This document shows, piece after piece, positions 24,610 through 33,352 of a stretch of 34,021 nt of DNA; position 1 is the first letter of the stretch; every line of letters begins with the position of its first letter. The stretch lies in contig JBOHVS010000182.1 in the NCBI GenBank assembly GCA_050735975.1, positions 1 to 34,021 on the forward strand. The letters run 5' to 3'. The DNA is from DATMBL01 sp050735975 (GTDB taxonomy: Bacteria; Desulfobacterota; Binatia; UBA9968). The notes beneath the pieces are model-generated. The model saw nothing but the letters and a program-made list of their open reading frames with translations. It made no database searches and had not been told where the DNA came from. Made by a program: the position numbers and the translations under genes.

Positions 24610-25464
24610 CTAATGGCGGCGCAAAAAATCTAAGATCGGCGGGTGGCCCTTTTCGGGTATCTGCCGCAGGTAGCCATGCGCGCCGCCTTCCACGATCACC
24701 ATTTCTGCGTTCGGTATCTTTTCAGCCAAGACGTAAGAAGATTCCACGTGGCTTCCGGACCCACCCTCATGGGTATCCTTGCTGCCCACGATCACCAGGG
24801 TAGGCGCCTTGATGTTATGGACGAGGTCCGTGGTTTCGTGGCATTGCCGGGCGACCACATGGCGCAGATAACACTTTAGCGGTGGCACCTCCTCGACGAT
24901 CAGGTCCTGAAACTTTTTCACGACCTCCGGGTGCTCCCTCGTAAAATCATTTGTGAACATAAAGCCAGGTCCCCAGTGGTCGTGCTGGTACTTCTCGTAC
25001 CCCTTCTGGATCATCTCCAGCGCCGCATCCATGGGAATGCCGCGTGGATAGTCTTTCAGCTTCGCGCTGTATTTTCCCGAGCCGGTTCCGGATAGCACCA
25101 GGCTTCGAACCTTTTCCGGATAGTCGAGCCCGATCCATTGAGCAACGCGGCCGCCCATAGAGTGGCCCATGATATGAGCTTTCTTGATGCCGAGAGCATC
25201 CATCAGTCCGGCGCAGTCTTGGGCAAAGAGGCGAGTCGAGTAAGGCGCGTCCGGCTTGTCACTTCTTCCCAAGCCACGATGATCATAGATCAAAACCTGG
25301 TAGTGCTTCGAGAGCTCCGGCACCTGGAAAACGCGCCAGGGCGCCAGGCTGATACCCGTGCCGGCGACCAGCACCAGAGGGTCTCCCTCCCCGTAAACCT
25401 CGTAGTATAGGTTCACGTCTTCGACTTTGACTTTGCCGCTTCTTACCGGATTCGGTCCTTCCAT
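24610..25464 (-). CDS. Alpha/beta hydrolase, first gene of the transport/aminotransferase operon
   Basis: A 284-aa cytoplasmic alpha/beta hydrolase. The catalytic triad is visible: Ser in GHSMGG, Asp in 'VIVGSKDTHEGG', and His in 'VEGGAHGYLR'. 'YDHRGLGRSDKP' before the Ser is typical of the esterase, lactonase and C-C hydrolase branches. The start MEGPNP at 25464 follows GGAG by about 6 bases, and a good promoter lies just upstream. The operon order (hydrolase, aminotransferase, two permeases, two binding proteins) suggests it cleaves an imported ester, lactone or amide whose product is then transaminated. The substrate is unknown. Confidence 0.9.
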   Translation of the reverse strand: MEGPNPVRSGKVKVEDVNLYYEVYGEGDPLVLVAGTGISLAPWRVFQVPELSKHYQVLIYDHRGLGRSDKPDAPYSTRLFAQDCAGLMDALGIKKAHIMGHSMGGRVAQWIGLDYPEKVRSLVLSGTGSGKYSAKLKDYPRGIPMDAALEMIQKGYEKYQHDHWGPGFMFTNDFTREHPEVVKKFQDLIVEEVPPLKCYLRHVVARQCHETTDLVHNIKAPTLVIVGSKDTHEGGSGSHVESSYVLAEKIPNAEMVIVEGGAHGYLRQIPEKGHPPILDFLRRH

Positions 25465-25502
25465 GGTGTCTCCGATGATTTCGACCTTTGAATGAGGGTG
25501 AC

Positions 25503-25529
25503 GCTATACAATCTGGAAATCTCTGTCAA
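25503..25529 (-). promoter_or_regulatory. Putative promoter of the minus-strand operon
   Basis: On the minus strand a perfect TTGACA (25529-25524) is followed after 15 bases by TATAGC (25508-25503). Transcription would start about 30 bases before the hydrolase ATG. The spacer is shorter than the ideal 17. Confidence 0.5.
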
Positions 25530-25665
25530 TGTTGCGTATCGGCGGACACGAATGCGAATTGGGACCGCGTTCTGCAAACGAGATTAGCCTTGACAGCCCG
25601 ATGCGCATGCCATGACTGCCGGAAGGTGATCACAGCGCCAAAATAGAAGGTACCGGAGAAATCGT

Positions 25666-25872
25666 ATGAAGTATTCCCTTTACGTCAGTCCCGGACCGTT
25701 CTTGTTACTCGCCCCGGGCCCTGCGGTGGCTGCAGCTAAACCCGAAACGGCCCGGTCAGATTTTGGCGCAGCTCAACGCGCTCGTCGAACATTTGTTAAT
25801 CTAAGCCTCAGCCTTACCCTCAACCTGTTTCGACCTGTCCCGCTACTACGTGCCTCGGCGATTGCCAAATAG
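25666..25872 (+). CDS. Doubtful 68-aa ORF, possible gene remnant
   Basis: The ATG at 25666 has GGAG 9 bases upstream and a TTGACA at 25590-25595, and starts MKYSLYVSPGPFLLLAPGP, vaguely signal-like. After about 25 residues it loses protein-like character, while the +1 frame across the middle reads a helix-like GQILAQLNALVEHLL before a stop. This hints at a frameshifted fragment. The last 27 bases overlap the end of queE on the other strand. I see no recognisable family; if it is not a gene, 25465-25845 is a 381-base region holding only promoters. Confidence 0.2.
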   Translation: MKYSLYVSPGPFLLLAPGPAVAAAKPETARSDFGAAQRARRTFVNLSLSLTLNLFRPVPLLRASAIAK

Positions 25873-26532
25873 CTCGATGTGCAGACGAGGCGAGTAGCCG
25901 AAGCCGTGCTTCTTACTCTGCTCGATAATCCACGCGCTTTTCTCGCGCAGTTGAGTTTTCGTCCTTGCCTGCGCCATAACTAAAACGCGTGACAGGTCAA
26001 CATGCTCCAGATTCTCCAAGATCCGTTCAATCTCGGCAAAGTCACTTTCCCGCTCCGCCACGAATTTGAGCTGGTAATCGTGCCCATTGATGAAGCTTTG
26101 TATGACGGCGAAGTTGAGCCTTCGGCCCTCATGCATCGCAGCGAACTTTCCTTGTTGTCTCTTCCAGGGGGTGGAATTAGCGAGCTTAGGACTCATCGAA
26201 ATGAGATCGCACGCGACCGGCGCGAAAATAGTGGCGGCGGTTTCAATCGTAATATGATGGCCGTCACCACGCAGTGTATCCGTTAACTCCGGCAGATCGC
26301 GGGCAAGCAATGGCTCGCCGCCCGTGATCACCACGTGCCGGCAAGCATGCTTTCTCACCCGCCGTAGAATCGCCTGAACGCTCAGTTCCGTTCCTTCCGG
26401 CTTCCATGAGGTGTAAGGCGTGTCGCACCAGACGCAGCGAAGATTGCAGCCGGAACTGCGAATAAAAACCGAGGGCATGCCCACCAAGCGGCCTTCGCCC
26501 TGGATTGAATGGAAGATTTCCGCAATGCGCAT
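25846..26532 (-). CDS. queE: 7-carboxy-7-deazaguanine synthase
   Basis: A 228-aa radical SAM enzyme of queuosine (7-deazaguanine) biosynthesis, converting 6-carboxytetrahydropterin to 7-carboxy-7-deazaguanine. 'EIFHSIQGEGRLVGMPSVFIRSSGCNLRCVWCDTPYTSW' is split here by function: the IQGEG substrate segment, then the cluster motif CNLRCVWC, then DTPY/TSW. 'VVITGGEPLL' is the second SAM motif and 'IETAAT' a third. The start MRIAEIF at 26532 follows GGTGGGG and matches the family; seven further residues upstream are open but unlikely. No other queuosine gene is nearby. Cytoplasmic, needs a [4Fe-4S] cluster and magnesium. Confidence 0.93.
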   Translation of the reverse strand: MRIAEIFHSIQGEGRLVGMPSVFIRSSGCNLRCVWCDTPYTSWKPEGTELSVQAILRRVRKHACRHVVITGGEPLLARDLPELTDTLRGDGHHITIETAATIFAPVACDLISMSPKLANSTPWKRQQGKFAAMHEGRRLNFAVIQSFINGHDYQLKFVAERESDFAEIERILENLEHVDLSRVLVMAQARTKTQLREKSAWIIEQSKKHGFGYSPRLHIELFGNRRGT

Positions 26533-26735
26533 ATCCCCACCGTAGCAAACCACGTCCGCTGGCGGAAGGCGACGAGTATTTGTGGGTTACCTTCTAAATC
26601 AGTTAACGATATTTCCTAAGGGCTGGATGATTCAACACGCGATCTTGACTCACCGGCCCCGTGTGGTACAGCTAGAGGGTTAGTGCGATTTACAAACGAA
26701 GCATTCTTCAGTCAAACCGAATCTGTTTGAATCGG

Positions 26736-26978
26736 ATGAGCATAGATAAGGAAGCGCTTCTGGCCGAGGAGCGAAAAATTCGCCGGCTCGGGCGAGCCAT
26801 GGACCTGACGGCCGTTCTGCTCTGGCAGGTGGACCTCACTCTGGAGCAGGCGCAAGAAATCGTCGATCACGCCAAAAAGACCGCTTTGCAACTCTTCCCC
26901 GACAAAGAGGGGACTTTCGACTTGATCTATGCTCCCCGCTTCCGCCGCATCCTGGTAGAGAAATACCAGCTACAATAG
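26736..26978 (+). CDS. Unrecognised small helical protein
   Basis: An 80-aa soluble protein, mostly helical by eye: 'EALLAEERKIRRLGRAMDLT' then 'LEQAQEIVDHAKKTALQLFP', ending in 'RFRRILVEKYQLQ'. The balanced charge pattern and even codon use suggest a real gene. No Cys, metal motif or membrane segment is seen. The ATG at 26736 is taken, with an in-frame TTG at 26727; the ribosome site is poor (CGG). A weak promoter (TTGACT at 26645-26650, TACAGC at 26667-26672, 16-base spacer) lies 64 bases upstream. Function unknown. Confidence 0.55.
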   Translation: MSIDKEALLAEERKIRRLGRAMDLTAVLLWQVDLTLEQAQEIVDHAKKTALQLFPDKEGTFDLIYAPRFRRILVEKYQLQ

Positions 26979-27002
26979 ATCGCTAAGGACTAAAAGCATG
27001 GC

Positions 27003-27124
27003 GCGGAAGAGCGAATCAGAGGTCAGAGATCAGATGCCGGACAGCAGAAAATGCATTGAGCCAGTCTTTGTTTTTAGCTCTGTGCTCTTCGCTCCCCGCT
27101 CCCTGCTCGTTGCGCCTTGCGAGT
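27003..27124. repeat. Heptad-periodic repeat element with dyad symmetry, upstream of uvrA
   Basis: The left arm repeats every 7 bases: CAGAGGT, CAGAGAT, CAGATGC, CGGACAG, CAGAAAA from 27017 to 27051. The right arm repeats every 7 bases: AGCTCTG, TGCTCTT, CGCTCCC, CGCTCCC, TGCTCGT, TGCGCCT, TGCGAGT from 27076 to 27124. The arms pair in part: GAAGAGC (27006-27012) with GCTCTTC (27084-27090), and CAGAG (27017-27021) with CTCTG (27078-27082). It lies in the 213-base gap before the uvrA start and has no coding logic. Confidence 0.6.
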
Positions 27125-27191
27125 TCAGTAGGTCGAAGCGAGGCGGGCGAGCGCAGCGAAGAAGACGGGCCTTTTTTATCGGATTTTAGTG

Positions 27192-30100
27192 ATGGCTCAA
27201 GACCGGATACGCATTCGAGGCGCAAAACAGAACAATCTCAAGGACCTCGACCTCGACATTCCACTGAACGCTTTGACGGTGATAACGGGCGTCAGTGGTT
27301 CGGGAAAATCGACGCTGGCCTTCGATATCCTCTATGGCGAGGGCCAACGTCGTTACGTCGAGAGTTTTTCCGCCTACGCCCGCCAGTTCCTCGACCGCAT
27401 GGATAAGCCCGACGTCGAGAGCATCGAAGGGATACCGCCGACCATCGCCATCGATCAAAGCCGTCCGGTCAAGACCTCCCGCTCTACGGTCGGCACCATG
27501 ACCGAACTGCACGATCATTTCAAATTGCTTTTCTCCAAGATCGGCGTCTTGCATTGCCGCGGTTGCGAGCGGCTCGTCGAGCGGGATACCGCCCCCTCGA
27601 TATTCAGCAAACTTTCAGGTTTACCTGACGGCACTCCGGTTGTGGTGACGTTTCCCCTCTCCGCCTCCACGGTACCGTGGGAAGACGTAAAAAGCGGGCT
27701 CCAGCGGGCCGGCTTTCATCGGCTCGTGATCGACCGAACGCTTTGCAATCTGGAGGAGATCGCAGCAACGCCACAAGACGGCTGGCATGTGGTAGTGGAC
27801 CGGCTCGCCTACCGGACGCAGAGCAAAAAGAGGCTTTCCGGCTCGCTGGAGCAAGCAATCCACTACGGCAAAGGCCGGCTGAATCTTTTCTTCCCGCAAG
27901 AAGATTGGCGCCGCGAACCCTTTAGCAACCAACTTCATTGCCCGCACTGCGATCTGTCGTACCATGACCCGGTGCCGAATCTTTTCTCGTTTAACAGCCC
28001 GCTAGGCGCTTGCGAGACCTGCCGCGGTTTCGGCCGCATCATCGATATTGACCTGGAGCTGGTGATCCCTGATCCCGGCAAGTCGCTCGCCGATGGCGCC
28101 ATCAAGCCGTGGATTACGAAAGCGCGGCGCACTCGCCGCCTTATGGAGTTTTGCGAGCGCAAGCGTGTCCCTACCAAGAAGCCGTTTGGCGAACTTACTG
28201 ACAAACAGAAGCAGCTAATCATCGAGGGTGACGGCGATTTCAAAGGTATCCGCGGCTGGTTTCGCCGCCTCGAGCGGAAGAGCTACAGAATGCACGTGCG
28301 GGTGTTTCTGTCGCGCTATCGGGCGTACTTGCTCTGTCCGGAATGTCGAGGCGGGCGGGTCAAACCGGGCGCCCTCTACTATCGTATTGCCGGGAGGAAC
28401 ATCGCCGAAGTTAACGCCATGAGCGTTCGCGAAGCACACAGCTTTTTCAATGAACTGAGCCCCGCCGGCGCTTCCGACCGGGTCGCTACCTTGATCCTCG
28501 ACGAGATTCGCCGGCGGCTTGGTTATCTAATGAAAGTCGGGCTCGAGTATCTGACTCTGGATCGCCAGTCACGAACACTCTCCGGTGGCGAGTTGGAGCG
28601 TGTCGATCTCACGACCGCTATCGGATCCTCCCTGGTCAATACGTTGTATGTGCTGGACGAGCCCTCGATCGGCCTTCACCCCCGCGACACCCGGCGACTG
28701 GTCGAGATCCTTCACCGACTGAGGGCCAATCACAACACGGTGGTCGTGGTTGAGCACGATCCGGAGATCATCAAAGAAAGCAATTATATCATCGATCTCG
28801 GACCGAAGGCCGGCGAACAAGGCGGTCGAGTTATGTACGCCGGGCCCTATGACAAGCTAGCCGGCAGCCAGGAATCGTTGACTGCCGCTTATTTAAGCCG
28901 GCGCAAGACCATCCCGTTTCCCACCCGCCACCGAAAACCTCTGCTGCAGCGATCGATTCGAATCAAAAGCGGCCACGCCAACAACCTACGGAATATCGAC
29001 CTGGACATTCCTCTCGGAGTCTTCGTCTGCATCACCGGCGTCTCGGGCTCGGGCAAGTCCAGCCTCGTGGATGAGGTTGTTTACCGGAATCTGAAGAAGC
29101 TTAAGGAATCCCCGACAGCGTCCGTCGCTCAATGCGCGGCGATCTCGGGCGCCGACAAAATATCCGAGGTCGTTCTCGTTGACCAGTCGCCCGTTGGGAC
29201 GACGCCACGGTCGAATCCGGCCACGTACATAAAGGTGTTCGACTGTATCCGCAGACTCTTCGCCGGCGCGGAGTTTTCCCGCTTGCGCGGCTACACGCCC
29301 TCGACTTTTTCTTTCAATGTAGAAGGCGGTCGCTGTGAGACCTGTCGCGGCGAAGGCTTTGAAAAGATCGAGATGCAGTTTCTCTCAGACGTTTACACCT
29401 CGTGCGCGGAATGCCGCGGCAGCAGATTCCGTGAAGAAGTCCTGGAAGTCACCCATCGAGGCAAGAATATCCGCCAAATTCTCGACCTGACCGTCGCCGA
29501 AGCTGCCGAGTTCTTCAAGGACGTCGAGGAAATCAAGGAAAGGCTTTACCCTTTGCGTGCCGTAGGGCTGGATTATGTGCGACTGGGCCAGCCTTTAACC
29601 ACTCTATCGGGGGGCGAGTCCCAGCGGCTCAAGCTTGCGTCGCACATGGCCAAGGCCCGCAAAGCCGGGACGCTCTTCATCTTTGACGAGCCGACCACGG
29701 GATTGCATTTTCACGACATCGAGCGGCTGCTTTGGGCCTTCAATGAACTGATCGATCAAGGCCATTCCATCGTTGTTATTGAGCACAACATGGAGGTCGT
29801 TAAATGCGCCGATTACATCATCGATCTCGGCCCTGAAGGCGGCGTCGGCGGCGGCCGGATCATCGCCACCGGCACACCGGAACAAGTCGCGCTGGTCGAA
29901 GAGTCCCATACCGGCCGGTATCTTCGGCCCTATTTGGAAAAAGATGCAGACTCGCCCTTTGACCCTTCTTTAGAGAAAAATTTAAAGGTCGAGGAGAGTG
30001 GTGACCTCCGCGAAGGCGACAACGCCATCGTTATCGTTGGCGCGAAGGAGCACAACCTCAAAAGTATCAGCCTGGATATCCCGCGCGATCGCTTCATTGT

Positions 30101-32873
30101 CTTTACCGGTCTGAGCGGCTCGGGAAAATCATCCTTGGCTTTCGACATCATCTACGCAGAGGGACAACGACGCTACATCGACAGCCTCTCGGCTTACGCG
30201 CGGCAGTTCCTCCAGATCATGGCGCGCCCCAACGTTGACTTCATCGCGGGCATCCCTCCTACCGTCGCAATCGAGCAGCGCCTTAGCCAGGGCGGAAAGA
30301 AATCGACCGTGGCCACGGTCACGGAAATCTATCACTATCTCCGCCTGCTTTACTCTAAAGTGGGCAAACAGCACTGCGTCCAGTGTGGCCGCCAGATTCG
30401 TTCGCTCTCACGAAGCCAGATCCTGGACCGGATCGGGCGCGCCTATCGCGGCAAGGAAGTGCTGGTCTTGAGTCCGATCGTCCGCGGCAGAAAGGGATTT
30501 CATAAAGAAGTGATCGCCGGAGCGCGGCGGCTCGGTTACCGGAGAGCGCGAATCGACGGCGCGTGGGTCGATCTCAGGGCGCCGGAACTCATCAACGGGC
30601 TGGAGCGATATCAAGAGCACGACATCGACATTCTCATCGGCAAGGCTCGCGGCGGTGGACGGGAAATCGAGCCGCTGATCGATCAAGGCATGCGCCTGGG
30701 GAACGGCGTCATCCACTTGATTTCGGAGCGCGGGGAGCAAATCTTCAATCAGCGTTTATTCTGCCTTCAATGCGGCGTCGGTTATGAGCCGCTCGATCCA
30801 CGGCTATTTTCCTTCAACAGCCGTCAAGGCGCTTGTTCGCAGTGCGGCGGCATGGGCTTCCATTGGGATTTCGATCCGGAACTTATTTTTGCCGATCCGC
30901 GGAAGCCGCTGACGGAGATATTAAGCAATATCTCGCCCGGCCACAGCGAAAACGGGTCTGAGCTGCGCCGGGCGATGCAGCGCCTTCTTCATGACTTGAA
31001 GGAAGAACACAATGTCGAAATCGATAGGCCGTTCGCGCGCTTGCCAAAGAAAACCCAGCATCAGATTCTTTACGGCGGCAGCGGCCGCGGCGCTTTTACC
31101 GGGTTGGTTCCTTATCTTAGAGAACTTTCGGAAACCGGTGACGAAAATTCGGGTAGTGAGCTCGGCGAACTGATGACCGAAACTCCATGTCCTACCTGCA
31201 AAGGAAGACGGCTCAATGGGCGTGCCCAGGCGGTTAGAGTTGACGGCAAAGCGATTTGGCAAGTGACGGCGCTTTCAGTAGAAGAAGCTCGCGCTTATTT
31301 TGAGTTGTTGCAACTCGGCGCGTCGGAAAACGGCAGCGCCGAACGCAACCAGGCCGTCTCAGAGAAGATACTAAGGGAGATTCAGCAGCGGCTTGCTTTT
31401 CTCTCTGAGGTCGGCCTTCCCTACGTAACGCTCGACCGTCGGGCTGATACCCTTTCCGGAGGCGAAGCACAGCGTATCCGCTTGGCCGCGCAACTCGGAT
31501 CAAACTTGCGGGGAGTTTGCTACATCCTCGACGAGCCAACCATCGGCCTCCATCCGCGTGATAACGCCATGCTGCTCGGCACCCTACGCCGTCTCGAAAG
31601 AGCCGGCAATAGCGTTCTTGTGGTCGAGCATGACGAGGCGACGATTCAAGCGGCTGACCTGATCGTAGACCTGGGACCGGGCGCCGGCGTGCATGGCGGG
31701 AAGGTCGTTTCCATCGGCACCCCGGAAGAGATCAAAAACAATACCAAGTCCTTGACCGGCGCCTTCCTCAGAGCCGAGCGCAGCAGGATCGGCCCCAAGC
31801 GTGACTTGGAGCATACGCAATGGCTCGCTGTTCGCAGCGCCAGGGCGAACAACCTAAAAAGCATCGACGTCCGCATCCCGCTTCGAATGTGGAGCTGCAT
31901 CACCGGTATCTCAGGCTCCGGCAAGAGCACCCTGGTGCGGGAAGTCCTGTATAAGGGACTCAAATTGAAGCTAGGACAGTACGCGGGCCGTCCAGGAGTG
32001 CATAAGGAGATCGCCGGCTGGGAATCTCTAGAACGGATTATCGAGGTGGACCAGACTCCGATCGGCAAGACGCCGCGCTCGATTCCCGCGTCTTACGTGG
32101 GTTTTCTCGACGAGATCCGTAAGCTTTATGCCCTGACGCCTGAGGCGCGCCTGCGCGGTTACATGCCAAGTCGATTTTCGTTCAACGTTCGCGGCGGGCG
32201 CTGCGAAGAGTGCGCGGGGCAAGGAAAGATTCGCAAGGAGATGAGTTTTCTGCCGGACGTTTTCGTCGACTGCGAAGGGTGTGGCGGCGAGCGCTTTAAC
32301 GAAGAGACCCTGAGCATCCGCTACAACGGCAAGAATATGGCCGACGTTTTCTGCATGACTGTGGAAGAGGCGGTGACATTCTTCAGCGCCTTTCCGAAGA
32401 TCGCGCGGCCGCTTACGGTGCTAAACGACATCGGCATGGGCTATATCACCTTGGGACAGGCCAGCAATACGCTTTCGGGAGGCGAAGCCCAAAGAATTAA
32501 ACTGGCGTATGAGCTGGGGAAAGAATCGCACGGCAAAACGCTGTATGTGCTGGATGAGCCTACGACGGGTCTTCACTTTGCCGATGTGGAGAAACTCATC
32601 CACATCCTCCACCGACTCGTTGCGATGGGCAACACCGTGGTCACGATCGAGCACAATTTGGAAATCGTCAAGGAAGCGGATTACATTGTGGACCTTGGCC
32701 CCGAGGGGGGTGACCAAGGCGGTTATCTGGTCGCGTGCGGCACGCCTCTGGAGGTAGCGAGCGACGGAAAACAGTCCTACACCGCGCGGTTTTTGCGTGA
32801 ATACTTAAACGGGGGGGCAACAAAGGTCGCAAATACCCGTTCGATGGGTTCGCCCCACGAAGTCGTCGCCTAA
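27192..32873 (+). CDS. uvrA: Tandem double-length excinuclease ABC subunit A
   Basis: A 1893-aa protein, about twice the usual 940-aa UvrA, made of two complete UvrA units (about 1-945 and 955-1893). Four Walker A motifs (GxSGSGKS) begin at residues 33, 616, 973 and 1572, each with its own LSGGE signature and DEPxxGLH Walker B. Zinc-binding CxxC sets occur in both halves (for example CETCRGFG and CPECRGGR in the first; CSQCGGMG and CPTCKGRR in the second). UvrA dimers find bulky DNA lesions and load UvrB; here one chain may mimic the dimer, as in the double UvrA of Chlamydia. The first signature reads LSGGELERVDL, diverging from LSGGEAQRI. The ATG at 27192 is used (GTG at 27189 possible); the ribosome site is weak. 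The DUF983 gene starts one base after its stop. Confidence 0.93.
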   Translation: MAQDRIRIRGAKQNNLKDLDLDIPLNALTVITGVSGSGKSTLAFDILYGEGQRRYVESFSAYARQFLDRMDKPDVESIEGIPPTIAIDQSRPVKTSRSTVGTMTELHDHFKLLFSKIGVLHCRGCERLVERDTAPSIFSKLSGLPDGTPVVVTFPLSASTVPWEDVKSGLQRAGFHRLVIDRTLCNLEEIAATPQDGWHVVVDRLAYRTQSKKRLSGSLEQAIHYGKGRLNLFFPQEDWRREPFSNQLHCPHCDLSYHDPVPNLFSFNSPLGACETCRGFGRIIDIDLELVIPDPGKSLADGAIKPWITKARRTRRLMEFCERKRVPTKKPFGELTDKQKQLIIEGDGDFKGIRGWFRRLERKSYRMHVRVFLSRYRAYLLCPECRGGRVKPGALYYRIAGRNIAEVNAMSVREAHSFFNELSPAGASDRVATLILDEIRRRLGYLMKVGLEYLTLDRQSRTLSGGELERVDLTTAIGSSLVNTLYVLDEPSIGLHPRDTRRLVEILHRLRANHNTVVVVEHDPEIIKESNYIIDLGPKAGEQGGRVMYAGPYDKLAGSQESLTAAYLSRRKTIPFPTRHRKPLLQRSIRIKSGHANNLRNIDLDIPLGVFVCITGVSGSGKSSLVDEVVYRNLKKLKESPTASVAQCAAISGADKISEVVLVDQSPVGTTPRSNPATYIKVFDCIRRLFAGAEFSRLRGYTPSTFSFNVEGGRCETCRGEGFEKIEMQFLSDVYTSCAECRGSRFREEVLEVTHRGKNIRQILDLTVAEAAEFFKDVEEIKERLYPLRAVGLDYVRLGQPLTTLSGGESQRLKLASHMAKARKAGTLFIFDEPTTGLHFHDIERLLWAFNELIDQGHSIVVIEHNMEVVKCADYIIDLGPEGGVGGGRIIATGTPEQVALVEESHTGRYLRPYLEKDADSPFDPSLEKNLKVEESGDLREGDNAIVIVGAKEHNLKSISLDIPRDRFIVFTGLSGSGKSSLAFDIIYAEGQRRYIDSLSAYARQFLQIMARPNVDFIAGIPPTVAIEQRLSQGGKKSTVATVTEIYHYLRLLYSKVGKQHCVQCGRQIRSLSRSQILDRIGRAYRGKEVLVLSPIVRGRKGFHKEVIAGARRLGYRRARIDGAWVDLRAPELINGLERYQEHDIDILIGKARGGGREIEPLIDQGMRLGNGVIHLISERGEQIFNQRLFCLQCGVGYEPLDPRLFSFNSRQGACSQCGGMGFHWDFDPELIFADPRKPLTEILSNISPGHSENGSELRRAMQRLLHDLKEEHNVEIDRPFARLPKKTQHQILYGGSGRGAFTGLVPYLRELSETGDENSGSELGELMTETPCPTCKGRRLNGRAQAVRVDGKAIWQVTALSVEEARAYFELLQLGASENGSAERNQAVSEKILREIQQRLAFLSEVGLPYVTLDRRADTLSGGEAQRIRLAAQLGSNLRGVCYILDEPTIGLHPRDNAMLLGTLRRLERAGNSVLVVEHDEATIQAADLIVDLGPGAGVHGGKVVSIGTPEEIKNNTKSLTGAFLRAERSRIGPKRDLEHTQWLAVRSARANNLKSIDVRIPLRMWSCITGISGSGKSTLVREVLYKGLKLKLGQYAGRPGVHKEIAGWESLERIIEVDQTPIGKTPRSIPASYVGFLDEIRKLYALTPEARLRGYMPSRFSFNVRGGRCEECAGQGKIRKEMSFLPDVFVDCEGCGGERFNEETLSIRYNGKNMADVFCMTVEEAVTFFSAFPKIARPLTVLNDIGMGYITLGQASNTLSGGEAQRIKLAYELGKESHGKTLYVLDEPTTGLHFADVEKLIHILHRLVAMGNTVVTIEHNLEIVKEADYIVDLGPEGGDQGGYLVACGTPLEVASDGKQSYTARFLREYLNGGATKVANTRSMGSPHEVVA

Positions 32874-32874
32874 G

Positions 32875-33264
32875 GTGGCTCGACGGATCTTCTCAATGCT
32901 TTGGGGCGGTCTGCGTCTCGGGTGTCCCAGATGCGGTATCGGTGCTTTATTTCGTAGAGCTTTTTCAATGCACTCCCATTGCCTTGAATGCGGTTTACAT
33001 TTTGAGCGCGAGCAAGGCTACTTTGTTGGCGCGATCTACATCAACTACGCCGCCACTGTCCTCATAGCGGTGCCCGGTTTTTTTATCCTGGATCTCCGGA
33101 CCGCAATGACCATCGATCAACAACTCGCTTTATGGGTGCCATTCGCAGTGATTTTCCCGCTGATTTTTTTTCACCATTCAAGGAGTCTCTGGCTCGTTCT
33201 GGACCATCTAGTAAACCCGACCAACCGGTTGTATAGCATGCCGCCGAAGCAGCCCGGCTTGTGA
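32875..33264 (+). CDS. DUF983 family membrane protein
   Basis: A 129-aa protein with an N-terminal zinc-ribbon pair (CPRC and CLEC, about residues 17-40) and two membrane segments: 'AIYINYAATVLIAVPGFFIL' and 'LWVPFAVIFPLIFFHH'. This is the DUF983 pattern, found in many proteobacteria, whose function is not established. The GTG start at 32875 is one base beyond the uvrA stop (TAAGGTG), so it is probably translated by coupling; an ATG at 32896 would remove part of the N-terminus. Downstream lies the octad-periodic repeat. Confidence 0.82.
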   Translation: MARRIFSMLWGGLRLGCPRCGIGALFRRAFSMHSHCLECGLHFEREQGYFVGAIYINYAATVLIAVPGFFILDLRTAMTIDQQLALWVPFAVIFPLIFFHHSRSLWLVLDHLVNPTNRLYSMPPKQPGL

Positions 33265-33280
33265 GAGAGACGGGATTTGG

Positions 33281-33352
33281 AGTATCCGAGTATTGGAGTA
33301 ACTGGGTTAAGCTCAATCCATTACTCCAACAGTCCAGTACACCAGTCCAGAA
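33281..33352. repeat. Octad-periodic inverted repeat overlapping the MOSC gene end
   Basis: Left arm units AGTATCCG, AGTATTGG, AGTAACTG follow at 8-base steps (33281, 33289, 33297). Right arm units TTACTCCA, ACAGTCCA, GTACACCA follow at 8-base steps (33321, 33329, 33337). A perfect 9-bp pair TTGGAGTAA (33293-33301) and TTACTCCAA (33321-33329) closes a 19-base loop. The minus-strand MOSC gene takes its last codons and its TAA stop from the right arm. Confidence 0.6.

Noticed and set aside
26533..26735. preQ1 riboswitch upstream of queE
   Set aside because: I saw no preQ1 aptamer core; only a plain ribosome site precedes the start.
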